Shown here: piece by piece, positions 45,915 through 56,201 of the stretch
Numbering within the stretch: the stretch's first letter is position 1
How the letters are laid out: each line of letters starts with the position of its first letter
Assembly (NCBI GenBank): GCA_001600635.1
Contig: BCKL01000003.1
Location: 1,005,923 to 1,069,922, forward strand
Reading direction: 5' to 3'
DNA length: 64,000 nt
From: Leucosporidium creatinivorum
Taxonomy: Eukaryota; Basidiomycota; Microbotryomycetes; Leucosporidiales; Leucosporidiaceae
Program-made: the position numbers and the translations under genes
The notes under the pieces: model-generated
Seen by the model: only the letters and a program-made list of their open reading frames with translations
What the model was told of the DNA's origin: nothing
Database searches by the model: none

Positions 45915-47545
45915 TCACTCCGGCCTCAGATGAATCCTCATATCCCCCACCGTCTCCATCGGATGCCCTCCATTCTTCTCATACCCCTCCCCTGGCCTCA
46001 ACCCCTCCTCATCACCCGACACGACCTCCTGCCCGAGCAGCTTGCCCTGCGTCCCTTCGCCGAGCAGGAACTCCCTACTCGCCTCGACGAAGGAAGCGAG
46101 CGCGATCTTGGGGTCAATTCGAGCGCCAGATTTGCGGGCGATGTATGGTTGGATCAGGGGGAAGTCGGAGAAGGAGAGGTGGATGGAGCCGACTGAGAGC
46201 GAAAAAGGGTGAGCGGGCGATGAGGGGAGGGGGGCAAGAGCAAGACGTACCGAGGGTGAAGAACCACGAAGGAGCGCCCTCGACGCCCTTGACAATGTTG
46301 CGTACCAGCTTCCAATGACTCTGCCAGAGGGTGAAGGCTTCCGAGTTGATGGCGAGGAGGGGGACCTTGATGTCGAGCTGCTCGGTCGGCGTCGAGGAGG
46401 GCTTGGCGGAAGGGGATGACTCGTGCGGCTTGTAAGGTGGGATGGCGTCGAGCCATGGGTCCAAAGCGATACCAGAGGTGAAGGGGAAGCGACTGCCGGC
46501 CCTCAGAGCCTGGAGGGTTGTAGCGCCGCCGAAGGAATGGCCGGTCATGACGGCGTTCTTGACGTCGATGCGTCCCTTCCAGAACGAGAGGTAGCGTCCT
46601 TGCTCGCGAAGGTTGGCGGCGGCGATTGCTGCTCCATCGCCATCGTTGATGCGCGAGACGAGGGCGAGCACCTCCTCGACCTCGGCTAGCCTCATCTCGA
46701 TCTGCTCCTTTCGGTGTTCGAGTTGCGAGAGCTTGCGGTTTGGTGGGTCGAAGCGGAGGTCCTCGGGCTTGATGTAGTTGACGACGCGCTCCTTGCCATC
46801 TCCGAGGCGCACCACGCTGATGGGACCGGAGCCGTCGCGGTGCTCGATGGCTGCGACGACGAAACCGAGGGAGGCGAGTTCGCCGCAGTATTGGCTGTGA
46901 GATCAGGCAAGGGTGAGCGGGATATAGTAAGTGATATGATGATCTGCAAGCTCACCTGTAGGTCGTCCTTCCTCCTCCCAAACCATGCGAGAAGACGATG
47001 AGAGGGAAGCGGTTGCCTTCTTCGTCTACGAGCGTACTCATCGAGCCCATTCCGACTTGAGGATCATCTCCTTCAATCCTCTCCCTCATCTCCTGCTGTC
47101 CAGCATCCTTCTTCAGTCCATCACCCTTGACGTCGGCCATTCGGTCGGCGAGGGGTACGTCGATCTCGGCCGGCAGCTTGGTCCGAGCGGCGAAGAGGAG
47201 GAAAGCGATGCGGAGCATCCATTGTGGCTTGTTGACGAAGCGAGCGAAGCCTGCCGAGGTCTGGCCCAGTGGTCGCTGCAGCCACTGCTGCTGCCCGTTG
47301 CCCTTCTTGTGCTCTGCGGCGGGTGCGAAGATGGTGCAGAGGACGGTGTCGAGTTGTAGAGCTGGTTCTCCGGTGCTAGCGAGTACTGCTGTACCGAAAG
47401 AGCGAGATTTGACGGGGATTTCGATGTCGGTCGTGGTGACTGCTCGCGCGAATCGGTCAGCTTGCCACCAGCAGCTGGCAGCGGTAGACTACACACCTTT
47501 GTAAGGGCCCGAGTACGGCTGTAGCGCTTTAGAGAGTAATCCCAT
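45915..47545 (-). CDS. Platelet-activating-factor acetylhydrolase-like lipase
   Basis: This serine esterase of the alpha/beta-hydrolase fold hydrolyses short or oxidised acyl chains of phospholipids in characterised relatives. It starts MGLLSKALQPYSGPYK, joined over an intron to VVTTTDIEIPVKS, the family's N-terminal strand. Then come PLIVFSHGLGGGRTTYSQYC (oxyanion region), ELASLGFVVAAIEHRDGSG, the nucleophile elbow MTGHSFGGATTLQALR, and GIALDPWLDAIPP with the catalytic Asp. A probable catalytic His is in VGSIHLSFSDF. The C-terminus is polar. It is head-to-head with PRE4, with only 142 bp between the lipase ATG and the first base of the PRE4 start codon. Confidence 0.88.
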
Positions 47546-47687
47546 CGTGTATCGAGTTGAAAGTAGCAGCGAGGTGAGCGTAAGAAGTCAAGCCCTAGTC
47601 CGCCAACTTGGCGGACTCGAGCTGACGACGAGCAGCCAGTCTGAGGGTTGCGCTCTTACTTTCCCGCTTGCTCTCGTCTCTAGCACA
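47546..47687. promoter_or_regulatory. Compact divergent promoter, lipase and PRE4
   Basis: These 142 bp include the non-coding part of PRE4 exon 1. A pyrimidine-rich patch (cttactttcccgcttgctctcgtctc) directly precedes the split start codon. It may act as the PRE4 core promoter. Confidence 0.4.
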
Positions 47688-49134
47688 AGTGAGCTCGCTT
47701 GACGACCTACAGCAAGCTCGTAGCTGACCCTCTGTACCACAGTGAACCACTTCCCATCAACCTCCTGGTGCGCTTCTCCTCCGCTCTCGTCGCTGGAAGC
47801 TCTGAGCTGACGAGCTCTCGTCTGTACTGCAGGGGAAAGCCCCGAAACGACTCGGTCGACCCTTACGCTTCTTTCCCTATCCACCAAGGTCGCCCTCAGA
47901 ACGCCGACGTCTTTGCTGATGGTGTACAGCGCACTCAGTGAGTAGTTACGCGTCCCTCTCGAGCGGAGCTTCGGCTCCGGCTTAAAGAGCTACAGGAAGC
48001 TGACCGCCGCTCTTCTGTACTATCACAGACAACCCATCGTAACGGGAACCAGTGTGTTGGGCATCAAGTTCAAGGGCGGCGTCATGATGGCTGCCGACAA
48101 CCTGGGTGAGCTCGAGCTGGCGCGTTCGGCTGTCGCGTTACAGCGGGCGCAGAGCGAGCCGTACGCATGCAGGAGCAATGCTAACCTTCCTTCACCACCC
48201 CACAGCTTCGTACGGCTCGCTCGCTCGCTTCAAGGACATTGTCAGGCTCCACCCCGTCGGCGAGCAAACCCTCCTCGGCGCTTCGGGCGACATGGCCGAC
48301 TTCCAGCAGGTCAAGCGACTGTTGGAGAACCTGATGTGAGCTGTCGCCCGCTCTCACTGCCCTGTCGCACCCTCCAGAGCTGACCTCCGCCCCGCCCATT
48401 ACGCGTGTCGAACAGCACGAGCGAAGCGCTGCAGGACGACGGCCACGCTCTCAACCCAAGTCAGATTTACGAGTACTTGAGCAACGTCATGTACCAGAAG
48501 CGCAGCAAGTTTGACCCCTTCTGGAACGCCTTCCTCGTCGGTGGACTCGACCACGACGGAGAGCCGTGCGTAACTTCTCATCTCGCTCTCTCTGCCATCG
48601 CTCACCTCCTCCAATCACAGATTCCTTTCTTACGTCGACCTCCTCGGCACCACCTACTCCTCCCCTTCCCTCGCAACCGGCTACGGCAACCACCTCGCTC
48701 AACCCCTCCTCCGCCGCGCGCTCGAGCGTCTCGGCCCAGAGGGCTACAAGAACCTCGAGGAGGACGAGGCGAGGAAGATCATCCAGGCGGCGATGAAGGT
48801 GTTGTTTTACCGTGATGCCAGGGCGTTGAACAAGGTGAGGGCGAGGGACGGAGGCGAGGCAAAGCGCCGAGAGCTGATCTTGACTCTTCTCAAACGCAGT
48901 TCCAAATCGCGACGGTAACGAAGAGGGGTGTGGAGGTTTCTGAGCCCATGGCGGCACCGACCGATGTGCGTAACCCTTTGCTATCGCTGCTTGCCCTTGC
49001 TGACCTCTGCTCGCTTTCGCAGTGGGCCTTCGCCGAGGGACTTCGTGGCTGTGAGGTCTTCCCTCTACGCCCTCCTCTCATGTTGCTGACCTTGTTCTCT
49101 CAAAGATGGCAATTCCGACGAACAGGTTGAATGA
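47688..49134 (+). CDS. PRE4: 20S proteasome subunit beta type-7 (Pre4/PSMB4)
   Basis: This is a non-catalytic beta ring subunit of the 20S core. The mature part starts QQPIVTGTSVLGIKF and continues GGVMMAADNLASYGSLARF, diagnostic for this subunit. Then come YEYLSNVMYQKRSKFDPFWN and SYVDLLGTTYSSPSLATGYG, and the end RGYGNSDEQVE*. Fungal homologues start MNHFP-x-WG-x-PRND. Here MNHFPSTSWGKPRND is obtained only if the A of the start codon (47688) is the last base of exon 1 and TG (47743-47744) opens exon 2. Exon 2 (47743-47767) is 25 nt. Several further short introns follow. It lies tail-to-tail with SUS1, 222 bp apart. Confidence 0.93.
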
Positions 49135-49356
49135 ACAGGCAGAGAAAGGCATCGCAGCTGTACTTGATCCCATTTGCCCCGACCCTCCTCGCCGGCGAAC
49201 TGGCGCTCTCTGCTCTCTGCTCTCTGTACGCTGCTTGAGTTGTCGGCGTAACATGATGTTACTCTCTCTATGTTCGCTGCTCAAAGCTTCGGCGAATGGT
49301 GGTGTACAACATGGCTTTCAGCGACCTTCGCTTCTCCTCCCTCGGCTCAAGCCTCT

Positions 49357-49976
49357 TCACTCGACGTTCTTCTCCACAAACTTCTGCAGCATGTCCTCAA
49401 TCTCGGATCGGACCGAGGCGGGGACGGATTCTGGTTGAGGTGGTGAGGAGAGAGTCAGCTTGGTGTTGAGGAGAGGAGAGCGAAGCGAGAAAGACGGACC
49501 GAGAGCGCTCGGCTCAATCTCGTTGACGAGACCCTGGAGGTTTGGCGGCTCCTGCACGCGAGCCTTCTCTGCAGTGTCATATTCGAGAAGAGCAGGGTCA
49601 GCTCGACGTTCATCTGCTGTAGAATTTCCGCCCGCAAGCAGCACTTGCTCCTCGCCATCTCAGCTACACTCGGAACCGAGCTACTCACCTCGCGCAACAC
49701 CACGCACACCATCCTCCCATCCAGCCTCGTCCAGCCTAGTCTTGAGCACGCCCAGGAGCCTGCAGGATCGCGCCAAAGCGGAGGAGAGAAGGTTAGAGAT
49801 GCCTCGTCTTCGACCCTGCGAGCCGCCAACGAGCTAGGGCAGCTCGAGCAGCTGTAGTATAGCTCTAGAAGAGTGTGAGCTCACTTTTCGTACTCGCCCG
49901 ACTCGATCAGACGCGAGCGAAGGGCCGCTTGGATGCTGTTGGCGTCCTGAGGGGTCTGAGTTGGTGCAGAGGACAT
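49357..49976 (-). CDS. SUS1: Sus1/ENY2 transcription-export factor
   Basis: This small helical protein is shared by the SAGA deubiquitinase module and the TREX-2 mRNA export complex. It starts MSSAPTQTPQDANSIQAALR and reads SRLIESGEYEKLLGVLKTRL then DEAGWED. It later reads NLQGLVNEIEPSALG, then VPASVRSEIEDMLQKFVEKN. The order and spacing match ENY2. At least three introns split about 100 codons. The donor after GWED is ambiguous: gtatgt just after it or gtgagt some 27 nt further on can both be used. They give different middle segments. In budding yeast SUS1 is also a rare multi-intron gene with regulated splicing. The middle of the model is therefore less certain than its ends. Confidence 0.88.
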
Positions 49977-50380
49977 TGTGGTGGTGGCGTAGAGTGTTCT
50001 GGTGGCGTGCTAATGTGCTCGGCTGGTGTCGAAGGTGAGAGACGAGATGCAAGCAGAAGAAGCGGAGGGAAAGAAGGAGCGCGAGCTCCGCTGTGAGTCG
50101 TGTCGAGCTCGAGTGAGCGATAGAGATGCAGCACCAAGCAGACCACTACGAGCAGATCTCAGCTGCGAGAGCCGTGGCAGCCTTCCCACTGCGATACAGC
50201 TACATTTCGGCGCTCGCTCCTTCGCTGCTTCGGCGCCCCCGTTTTGACGCTCGCGCCTGGCGAGGCGAAGGATAGTGTTCCAGCACGGAGGGGAATAGAA
50301 ACGAGAGGAACGACTGCAATACTGAAAGCTAACTCTGCGGATGGGAAAATAACGAAACGAGAAATGGCCCTGCTCGGCGC
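49977..50380. promoter_or_regulatory. SUS1 upstream region / MSB1-like 3' region
   Basis: 404 bp with no credible gene. It should hold the SUS1 promoter and the MSB1-like polyadenylation area. Confidence 0.4.
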
Positions 50381-53300
50381 TCAACCCCTTCCACCCTCGA
50401 CGCCGGAGCCTTGCCCGAATCCGAACTGCGTTAGCCTGACCTGTCCTCCTGGACTAGTGGGAGCTGGCTCGTCGGCTCTGTTCTCGTAGAGTCCCACGAT
50501 CTTGGACACGCGCGAAGTGTAGTCCGAAGCCCCCGAGAGGTAGCGGTCGTTGCGAGCGGAGTACTCTTCGTCGACCTGGGGAGTAGCAAGGAGGTTCAGC
50601 TGCGCGCTGAAAAGTCAACGGAGCAAGGCCAGTACTTACTGGTACCTCGGCGTCCGGCTTCGGCGAAGGAGGAAGCGAGTCGTGCCGGCTCGGCCTCGAC
50701 ATGGGAGGAACGACGTTGAGCTGAGGCCGAGGCTGAGTGAGGCCGTTGGGCTGGGGCGCCAACACTCCCACCGACTCCCTCCTCGCTGGGTAAACTTGAC
50801 TGCCTCGGAAGGCGATCGTATCGTTAACCTCCTCGGCGTCCTCGTCGATGCCGCCGTAAGGATCGTCCTCGGCTTCACTGTCGCGGGAAACAGAGTGACG
50901 GGAGGGATCGACGGGAGTAGCGTACTGCGGGTCGTGTGCGTGAGGAGGAGGCGGAGGAGGGGCGAATCGGGGCGAGTGGTCGAACTGAGGGGAGTGGTGA
51001 GGGGAAGGAGAGCCGGCGACGGGGCCGAGGTTGGGCTGCAGCAGGAGATGGAAAGGATCAGCTTCACGCACACACTGGAGAGCAAAGAAAAGCGACTCAC
51101 AGCTCCAGTGGCGTAGTCGTGGGCAAAAGCCGGTTCCCTCGAATCCTGCTCGTAGTTGAACGACTCGGTCGACGTGCCCTGCGACGAAGCCGACGCAGGC
51201 GCGAGCTGCTCATTTCCCGACTGCTTGGTCCTCCTCGAGCTGATCCTCGCAAGGAAGCTAGCTCCCTTGCTCGGCGCAGGAGGCTTCGTGTAGCCCAGCG
51301 GAGGGGCAAGGCCGTTCGTGCCGTTCGTCCTGCTTGGATATGAGTCTCGTCCTTGCGAGGAGAGCGTGCCGCCAACGCCGTTGCCCATGAAGCCCGGCTC
51401 GGGAGATGCTCCTCGGCGGGAGGCGTCGTCCATGTCGTGCCCGTGACCGGCGCCGGTGGTGGAGACAGACGGAGCGTAGGTGCTAGTACGGCCGTACTCG
51501 TTGGTCCTGGCGGTGGTGAGGTTGAGATGCGAGAGCGAGACGAGCTTGGTGTCTTGGCCACTTGGCGAGAAGACTGATTCGTCGATGGCTCGGAGGGGGG
51601 TTCCGAGGCGAGAGGAAGTGGAGGCGTAGGGGACGGAGACGATGGAGGCCCCGCTGCCGGAGTGGTGAGGGTGAGAGACGGAGAGCGAACGAGCGATGGG
51701 GATGGGAGGAGCTTTGCTAGCTGAGCGACGGCGAACAGCGCGCATGAACGAGATGCGCTTGCTGGGCTTCTTGGTCTGCGAGGGAGGAGAAGATCAGCAG
51801 CTTCGAGACGTAGAGTAACGTCGAGACTCACCTTGCCCTCGAGCAACTCCTCGCGGTACTCCTTCGGCACAAACTCCTCGACGAGCACCCAGCGATCCTC
51901 GGTCCTGTCGTCCGATCCCACTGCCCTGCCCTTCGCTGCCTCGCCCGCCCTCGGCCTGCTCTTCCACTGAATCAACGCAAAGCTGCTCTCCTTGAGCTCA
52001 TCGCGGGCCCATCCTCCCGAAACGAGGACGTCCGCCCACGCCTCGAAGAAGAGGCTGTCGACCAGGACTCGGCCTTCCTCGTGAGGCGTCGTGTCGTAGG
52101 GAAACGCTGGGAGCGCCCTCTCGGCCTCGCGCAGCTTGGCGTTCATGGCTTGCTGCGAAGCCGGCCAGGTCTTGACCGTGGTGTTGATGTTCTGGTGAAA
52201 GATGAGGGAGGCCGAGGTGAAGGTGTCGCGACCCGAGAAGCCAGAATCGGCGAAGGTGCTCTGTGGGCCAAGAACGCGATCAACTGCAGCTCAGCAAAAG
52301 ATCGATAACACCACTCACCCAGTCCATCGTCTCCCGCTTGACTTTGGGTGCGTTACGCTCTCCCTCCGACAGATCAAACTCGAGCTTGCTCGGCTCGACG
52401 TCCTTGAACCCCAACTCGCCAAACTTCGACCACGACTTATCCACCACCGACTTGTAGCGCTGCATCTCTCCATCGTCGATCTCATCTCCGTCGTCGACAA
52501 ACGAGTTGGAGCGAATGTTCAAGAGATGGCGGTAATGAGGGGAGTAAATGGAGGCAGGAGGAGCGCCAGAGGAGGCGAGGGCGTGGGAGTGCGAGTGAGG
52601 GAAGAAGAGAGCCCAGTCCTGGCTGTGAGGAACGTCCCAGGTGCCGGCCGAAGCGATGAGGTTGCGCGAATGGAACCGAGTGGTGCGCCGAACTCGAGTG
52701 ACCTCGTCGACGCGGGCACCCTTGGGCACTTTTGGTGCGCCGGCGTGGTTGATGTTGAGAATTTGAGGGTAGCCAACGATGTAGTTTTCGAGGTGGGTAG
52801 GGAGGGGTCCATCGGCTCGTTGGTCGCGGATGAAGGCGAGGAGGAGGTGCTCGGTCGCATCGGTCGCTCGCTGCCACTCCGCATAGGTCGCGTCGAAGGT
52901 CTCGTCGTCAGAGAGGCCGAAAATGTAGGGGCTGAAGAGGGAAGCGAGCTTGCGCGGAGGCATTCCGTTGGCTTTGGCGTGCGCCGAGACTGAGGAGAAG
53001 AGGGACAGCAGGCTCGTACTGTAGACCGAGGGTCAGCCTTGAAAGGTAAGACGGTCAAGTGAGATCGCACTCACAGGAGACGGGCGCTGGGCGATGTGAG
53101 CCGCGCGATGAGGCTCGACGAAACGTGCTTCGGCGGGTAGGCGGCGCCTGCGAAAGAACGGCAATCGCGAGTGAGCGTGAAGATTTTAAGGAGCGAGGCT
53201 CGGTCCACTCACTCCTCTCGGATGCCCTGAAGTCGTTGTAGAGCTCCCAGCTGACGAAACCTCTTCCTCCACGATCGTTGACCAGGCGAGCGAGGCCCCA

Positions 53301-54001
53301 CTTCAAGAACGAGCCGAGCGCGAGCGGTTCGGCGAGCTTGAGGTCTGTGGAGCGGCTCAGTCAGCTTGTGGAATAGATGTGATGTACTGTGAGCCTTACC
53401 TTGAGCCCAGGCCTGGGGGTCGGCGAGGTAGGAGCGGATCAGAGAGGACGAGCCCTCTACAAAGATGTCGAGCGAGAGACTGGAGAGTACGAGAGGAGTA
53501 TCGAGACCTGTAGTATAGCGACAGACGTCAGCTACTGCTCCGCCTGCTACTGTACTCCGTTAAAGCTCCCGCTGCACCCCGGCCGCGCTTTCCAAACAAC
53601 CAGGAGAGCTCACCTCGCGTCCTGATTTCTGTAGCCACCTTGTTCACCAGCTCTTCGACCCTCTGCACTGGCAGCTCAACCGTCGTCTCCAATGGCGTGT
53701 ACCCGAACAGAAGCTGCATCTCTGCGCCAGACGCTGCTGCCTCGTCGTCGCCGACTCCATACCCCGTGCCGAATGCTCTTGTCGGTCCTGTACCGTTTAA
53801 CTCCCTGCCGAAAGCGGGCCGGTCCTCTCCTACAGGACGGCCAAAGTCGTCGACGTAGAGCCGTTGTGGCTCGGCCCCAAACTGGCCGCCTGAGGCGCGC
53901 CGGTCTTTGGGAGGAAGGGGAGGGGAGTCGCCGTGCTGAGTCGGACTGGTGGGAGCGCTGTTGAGCTTTGCGAGCGACTTCTTGCGCCGGAAGATGGACA
54001 T
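50381..54001 (-). CDS. MSB1: Msb1/Mug8-domain morphogenesis protein
   Basis: In yeast Msb1 acts with Cdc42, Rho1 and Boi proteins at sites of polarised growth. It starts MSIFRRKKSLAKLNSAPTSP. The Msb1/Mug8 (DUF1708) domain opens PVQRVEELVNKVATEIRTRG, then LDTPLVLSSLSLDIFVEGSS, LGSFLKWGLARLVNDRGGRG, PRKLASLFSPYIFGLSDDET and AYAEWQRATDATEHLL-type helices. A second folded part (LVDSLFFEAWADVLVSGGW) is followed by a long Ser/Pro-rich tail ending SGVEGGRG*. Upstream codons are open but lack ATG, so 54001 is the natural start. It has about nine introns, several in the domain. Assignment rests on the domain; the tail is not conserved. Confidence 0.8.
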
Positions 54002-54423
54002 GAGCTGCTGTGCTGGCTGCTGGCGAGATGAAGAGGAAGGAAGGAGAAAGGGGAAAGCGGCTCGACCCTCTGGTGCAGGCGGAGGGGGGGGCGTGCGAGC
54101 GAAAGTCGAGTGTGCTGCACTACTAAAAGCGTTGTAGCTTGCTTGCCAAGCTTGCTGATGCTGCTGAGTGTTAGAAGCTGACGAGAAGAGATGTGAGAAG
54201 GAGGAAGAGAAGGGGAGCGCGAGCGCCGACTCCAAGCACCAGCAGCGATTCCGACCTAAGCCTACAGAGGACGCTGCAGGAGAGCACGAAGGCTTTTCTC
54301 GCTCAACGCAAGGCGTACTGAGCTCGCTGGCAGACTCTTACGGGCATCTCACTTCGCCTGGCCACTCTCGGCGACCTCGCAAGCCCTCGAATCGCTGCAT
54401 GAGCTCTATTGCGACCACGGATT
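54002..54423. promoter_or_regulatory. Upstream region of MSB1-like gene
   Basis: 422 bp between the MSB1-like start and the ARA2 stop. Some of it is open in the Msb1 frame (Gln/Ser/Ala-rich) but without ATG, so it is best read as leader and promoter. Confidence 0.4.
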
Positions 54424-55942
54424 CTACAGCCCGCCAGTCGCCCAGGTCCAGTTGTATGCGCCCGACTGCTTGAAGAGGTCCACCACGAGCTTTTCGCACT
54501 CCAGCTGCTCCTGGTTGGCTTCGCCGAGCCCCTCCCCTGGCGTCCTGCCCTTGCGAACAGTCTCGTCCTGCGCGAGGTAGATCTTCGAATAGACCTCCAT
54601 TGTCTTGACGACCTCGGAGGGGGTTCTGCGATGGTAAGCAGACGTTAGCGGTGTGCAGAGGAGCAGCAAGACCACGGCGAGTCGAGCTCACGAGAGGCCG
54701 ACGACGGTGGGGGTAGGCTTCGCATCCTGACCCAAGGCGGCGGAAGAGAATCCGTAACCGAGAGCTACATCCTCCAACTTGACTCCCCGAGCAGCGAGCG
54801 TGCCTATAGCTTGGATGTTGGCCTGCTGCAGCTCGGGCGAAGCGGGATGCCAGGCCTGACCACCAGCAGTGCGGAGGAGGCCCATCGACAAGGGCGAGGC
54901 AGAGATGATCTGCTTGACGCCGGCGGCCTTGAAGAGAGGGGCGAAGGTGGAGAGCGTGGTGTTTTGAAGCTGCGGAGGAGAGCCGAGGTGAGCGACATCC
55001 GGAGAGAAGGACAAGGAGGCTCGTACGGTGTGGTGGCAGTAGCTCTGCATGATGTCGAGAGGCGCAAGCTTGGCAGCAATTAGTCGCGCAAGACGGAGCA
55101 TGGTGGGAAGAGGGTAGCCTGCGAGGGCAAGAAGTCAGTCGAGCAAGCGAGCTCCGAGCTTGGCATCACAACTCACCACTGAATCCAACAGCCCTGATCT
55201 TGCCCTCCTTCTTCAGCTCAAATAATGCTGCCATCGCCTCGAGCACCTTCTCATCTCCAGGACCATGCACCTTGGCCTCATCTCCTTCGGCGCAACCCCA
55301 TCGGCGAAGGTCCTCCTCGCTGATCTTGCCGTCGGCATCGACGGTAAGTCCTCCCTGACTGGCTTCTCCTACAGACTCGGAGACAAACTCGACGTCGTGC
55401 ATGTAGCAGCCATCGAGGTAGTCCGTGCCGAAGAGCGCCAGGCTGTTCTCGACACTGCTCCGCACCCGCTCCCTGCTGTAGTCGAAGCCCGTCTCCCTGG
55501 TTCGGCCGTAGCGGCCGGCTTTGGTGATGATCTGGTAAGACGAGCGAGGGAACTCGTCGCCGAGCTCCTTGAGTGCACGACCGACAACCGCCTCCGAGGT
55601 CGTGTAATAGGGCGAAGTGTCGAGTGCCGTCATGCCGTAGCGGAAGCAGAGGCTGTAGTGTATTGAGTCAGGATCAACGCTGCCGTGCGAGGGGCCGAGA
55701 GAGGTACATACCGGAGGGTGTCGACGGGGACGGATGAGGAGAGGTGCTCTGCCGTGTTGTAGTCGGTTCCGAACGTTCCAGCGCCGAGCACAAGAGCAGG
55801 GAGCGGGAGTACGTCGGTGGGCGTGGCCTGCAGTGCTAGCGTCAGTTAAAGCAGCAGTGCGAGCACGAGGAGAAGAGCTCACGTTGGGATCAGCCGCTGG
55901 GAAGATGCGAGTAGGGTGCATGATGTCTGGTGATGTCGACAT
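54424..55942 (-). CDS. ARA2: D-arabinose 1-dehydrogenase, aldo-keto reductase (Ara2)
   Basis: This is a cytosolic NAD(P)-dependent dehydrogenase in the fungal D-erythroascorbate route. It starts MSTSPDIMHPTRIFPAADPN. The AKR tetrad is visible: Asp and Tyr in ALDTSPYYTTSEAVVGRAL, Lys in QIITKAGRYGR, His in GCYMHDVEFV. GKIRAVGFSGYPLPTMLRLA and PLDIMQSYCHHT follow, and the C-terminal loop is near VALGYGFSSAALGQDAKPTP. This AKR subgroup (galactose/arabinose dehydrogenase) is distinguished by TKAGRYG and by the YCHHT segment. It has five introns of usual size. Substrate is inferred from family. Confidence 0.88.
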
Positions 55943-56201
55943 GGTGATTAGATCGTGCTGTAGCTTTGCTGCTATGCGAAGTCGAGAGAAGACGAGATGG
56001 GTGAAGGAGGAAGAAATGCGGAGCCGATTCTCGCAACTCGTGGGGGTCATCGGTAAGATCGAATCAAATGCATGAAAGCCGCCGGCCGACAGGCTAGTAG
56101 GGACATCTCTCGAGCTGTAGGTGATCAGCCGCGGTCTATGTTCGTAGCAAACTGCTTGCAAAAGCTACCTTTAATCACTACAAGCCAACTCCGAACCTGG
56201 C

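Noticed and set aside
54002-54235. N-terminal extension of the MSB1-like protein
   Set aside because: The frame is open upstream but has no ATG; MSIFRRKKS at 54001 is the usual kind of start for the family.
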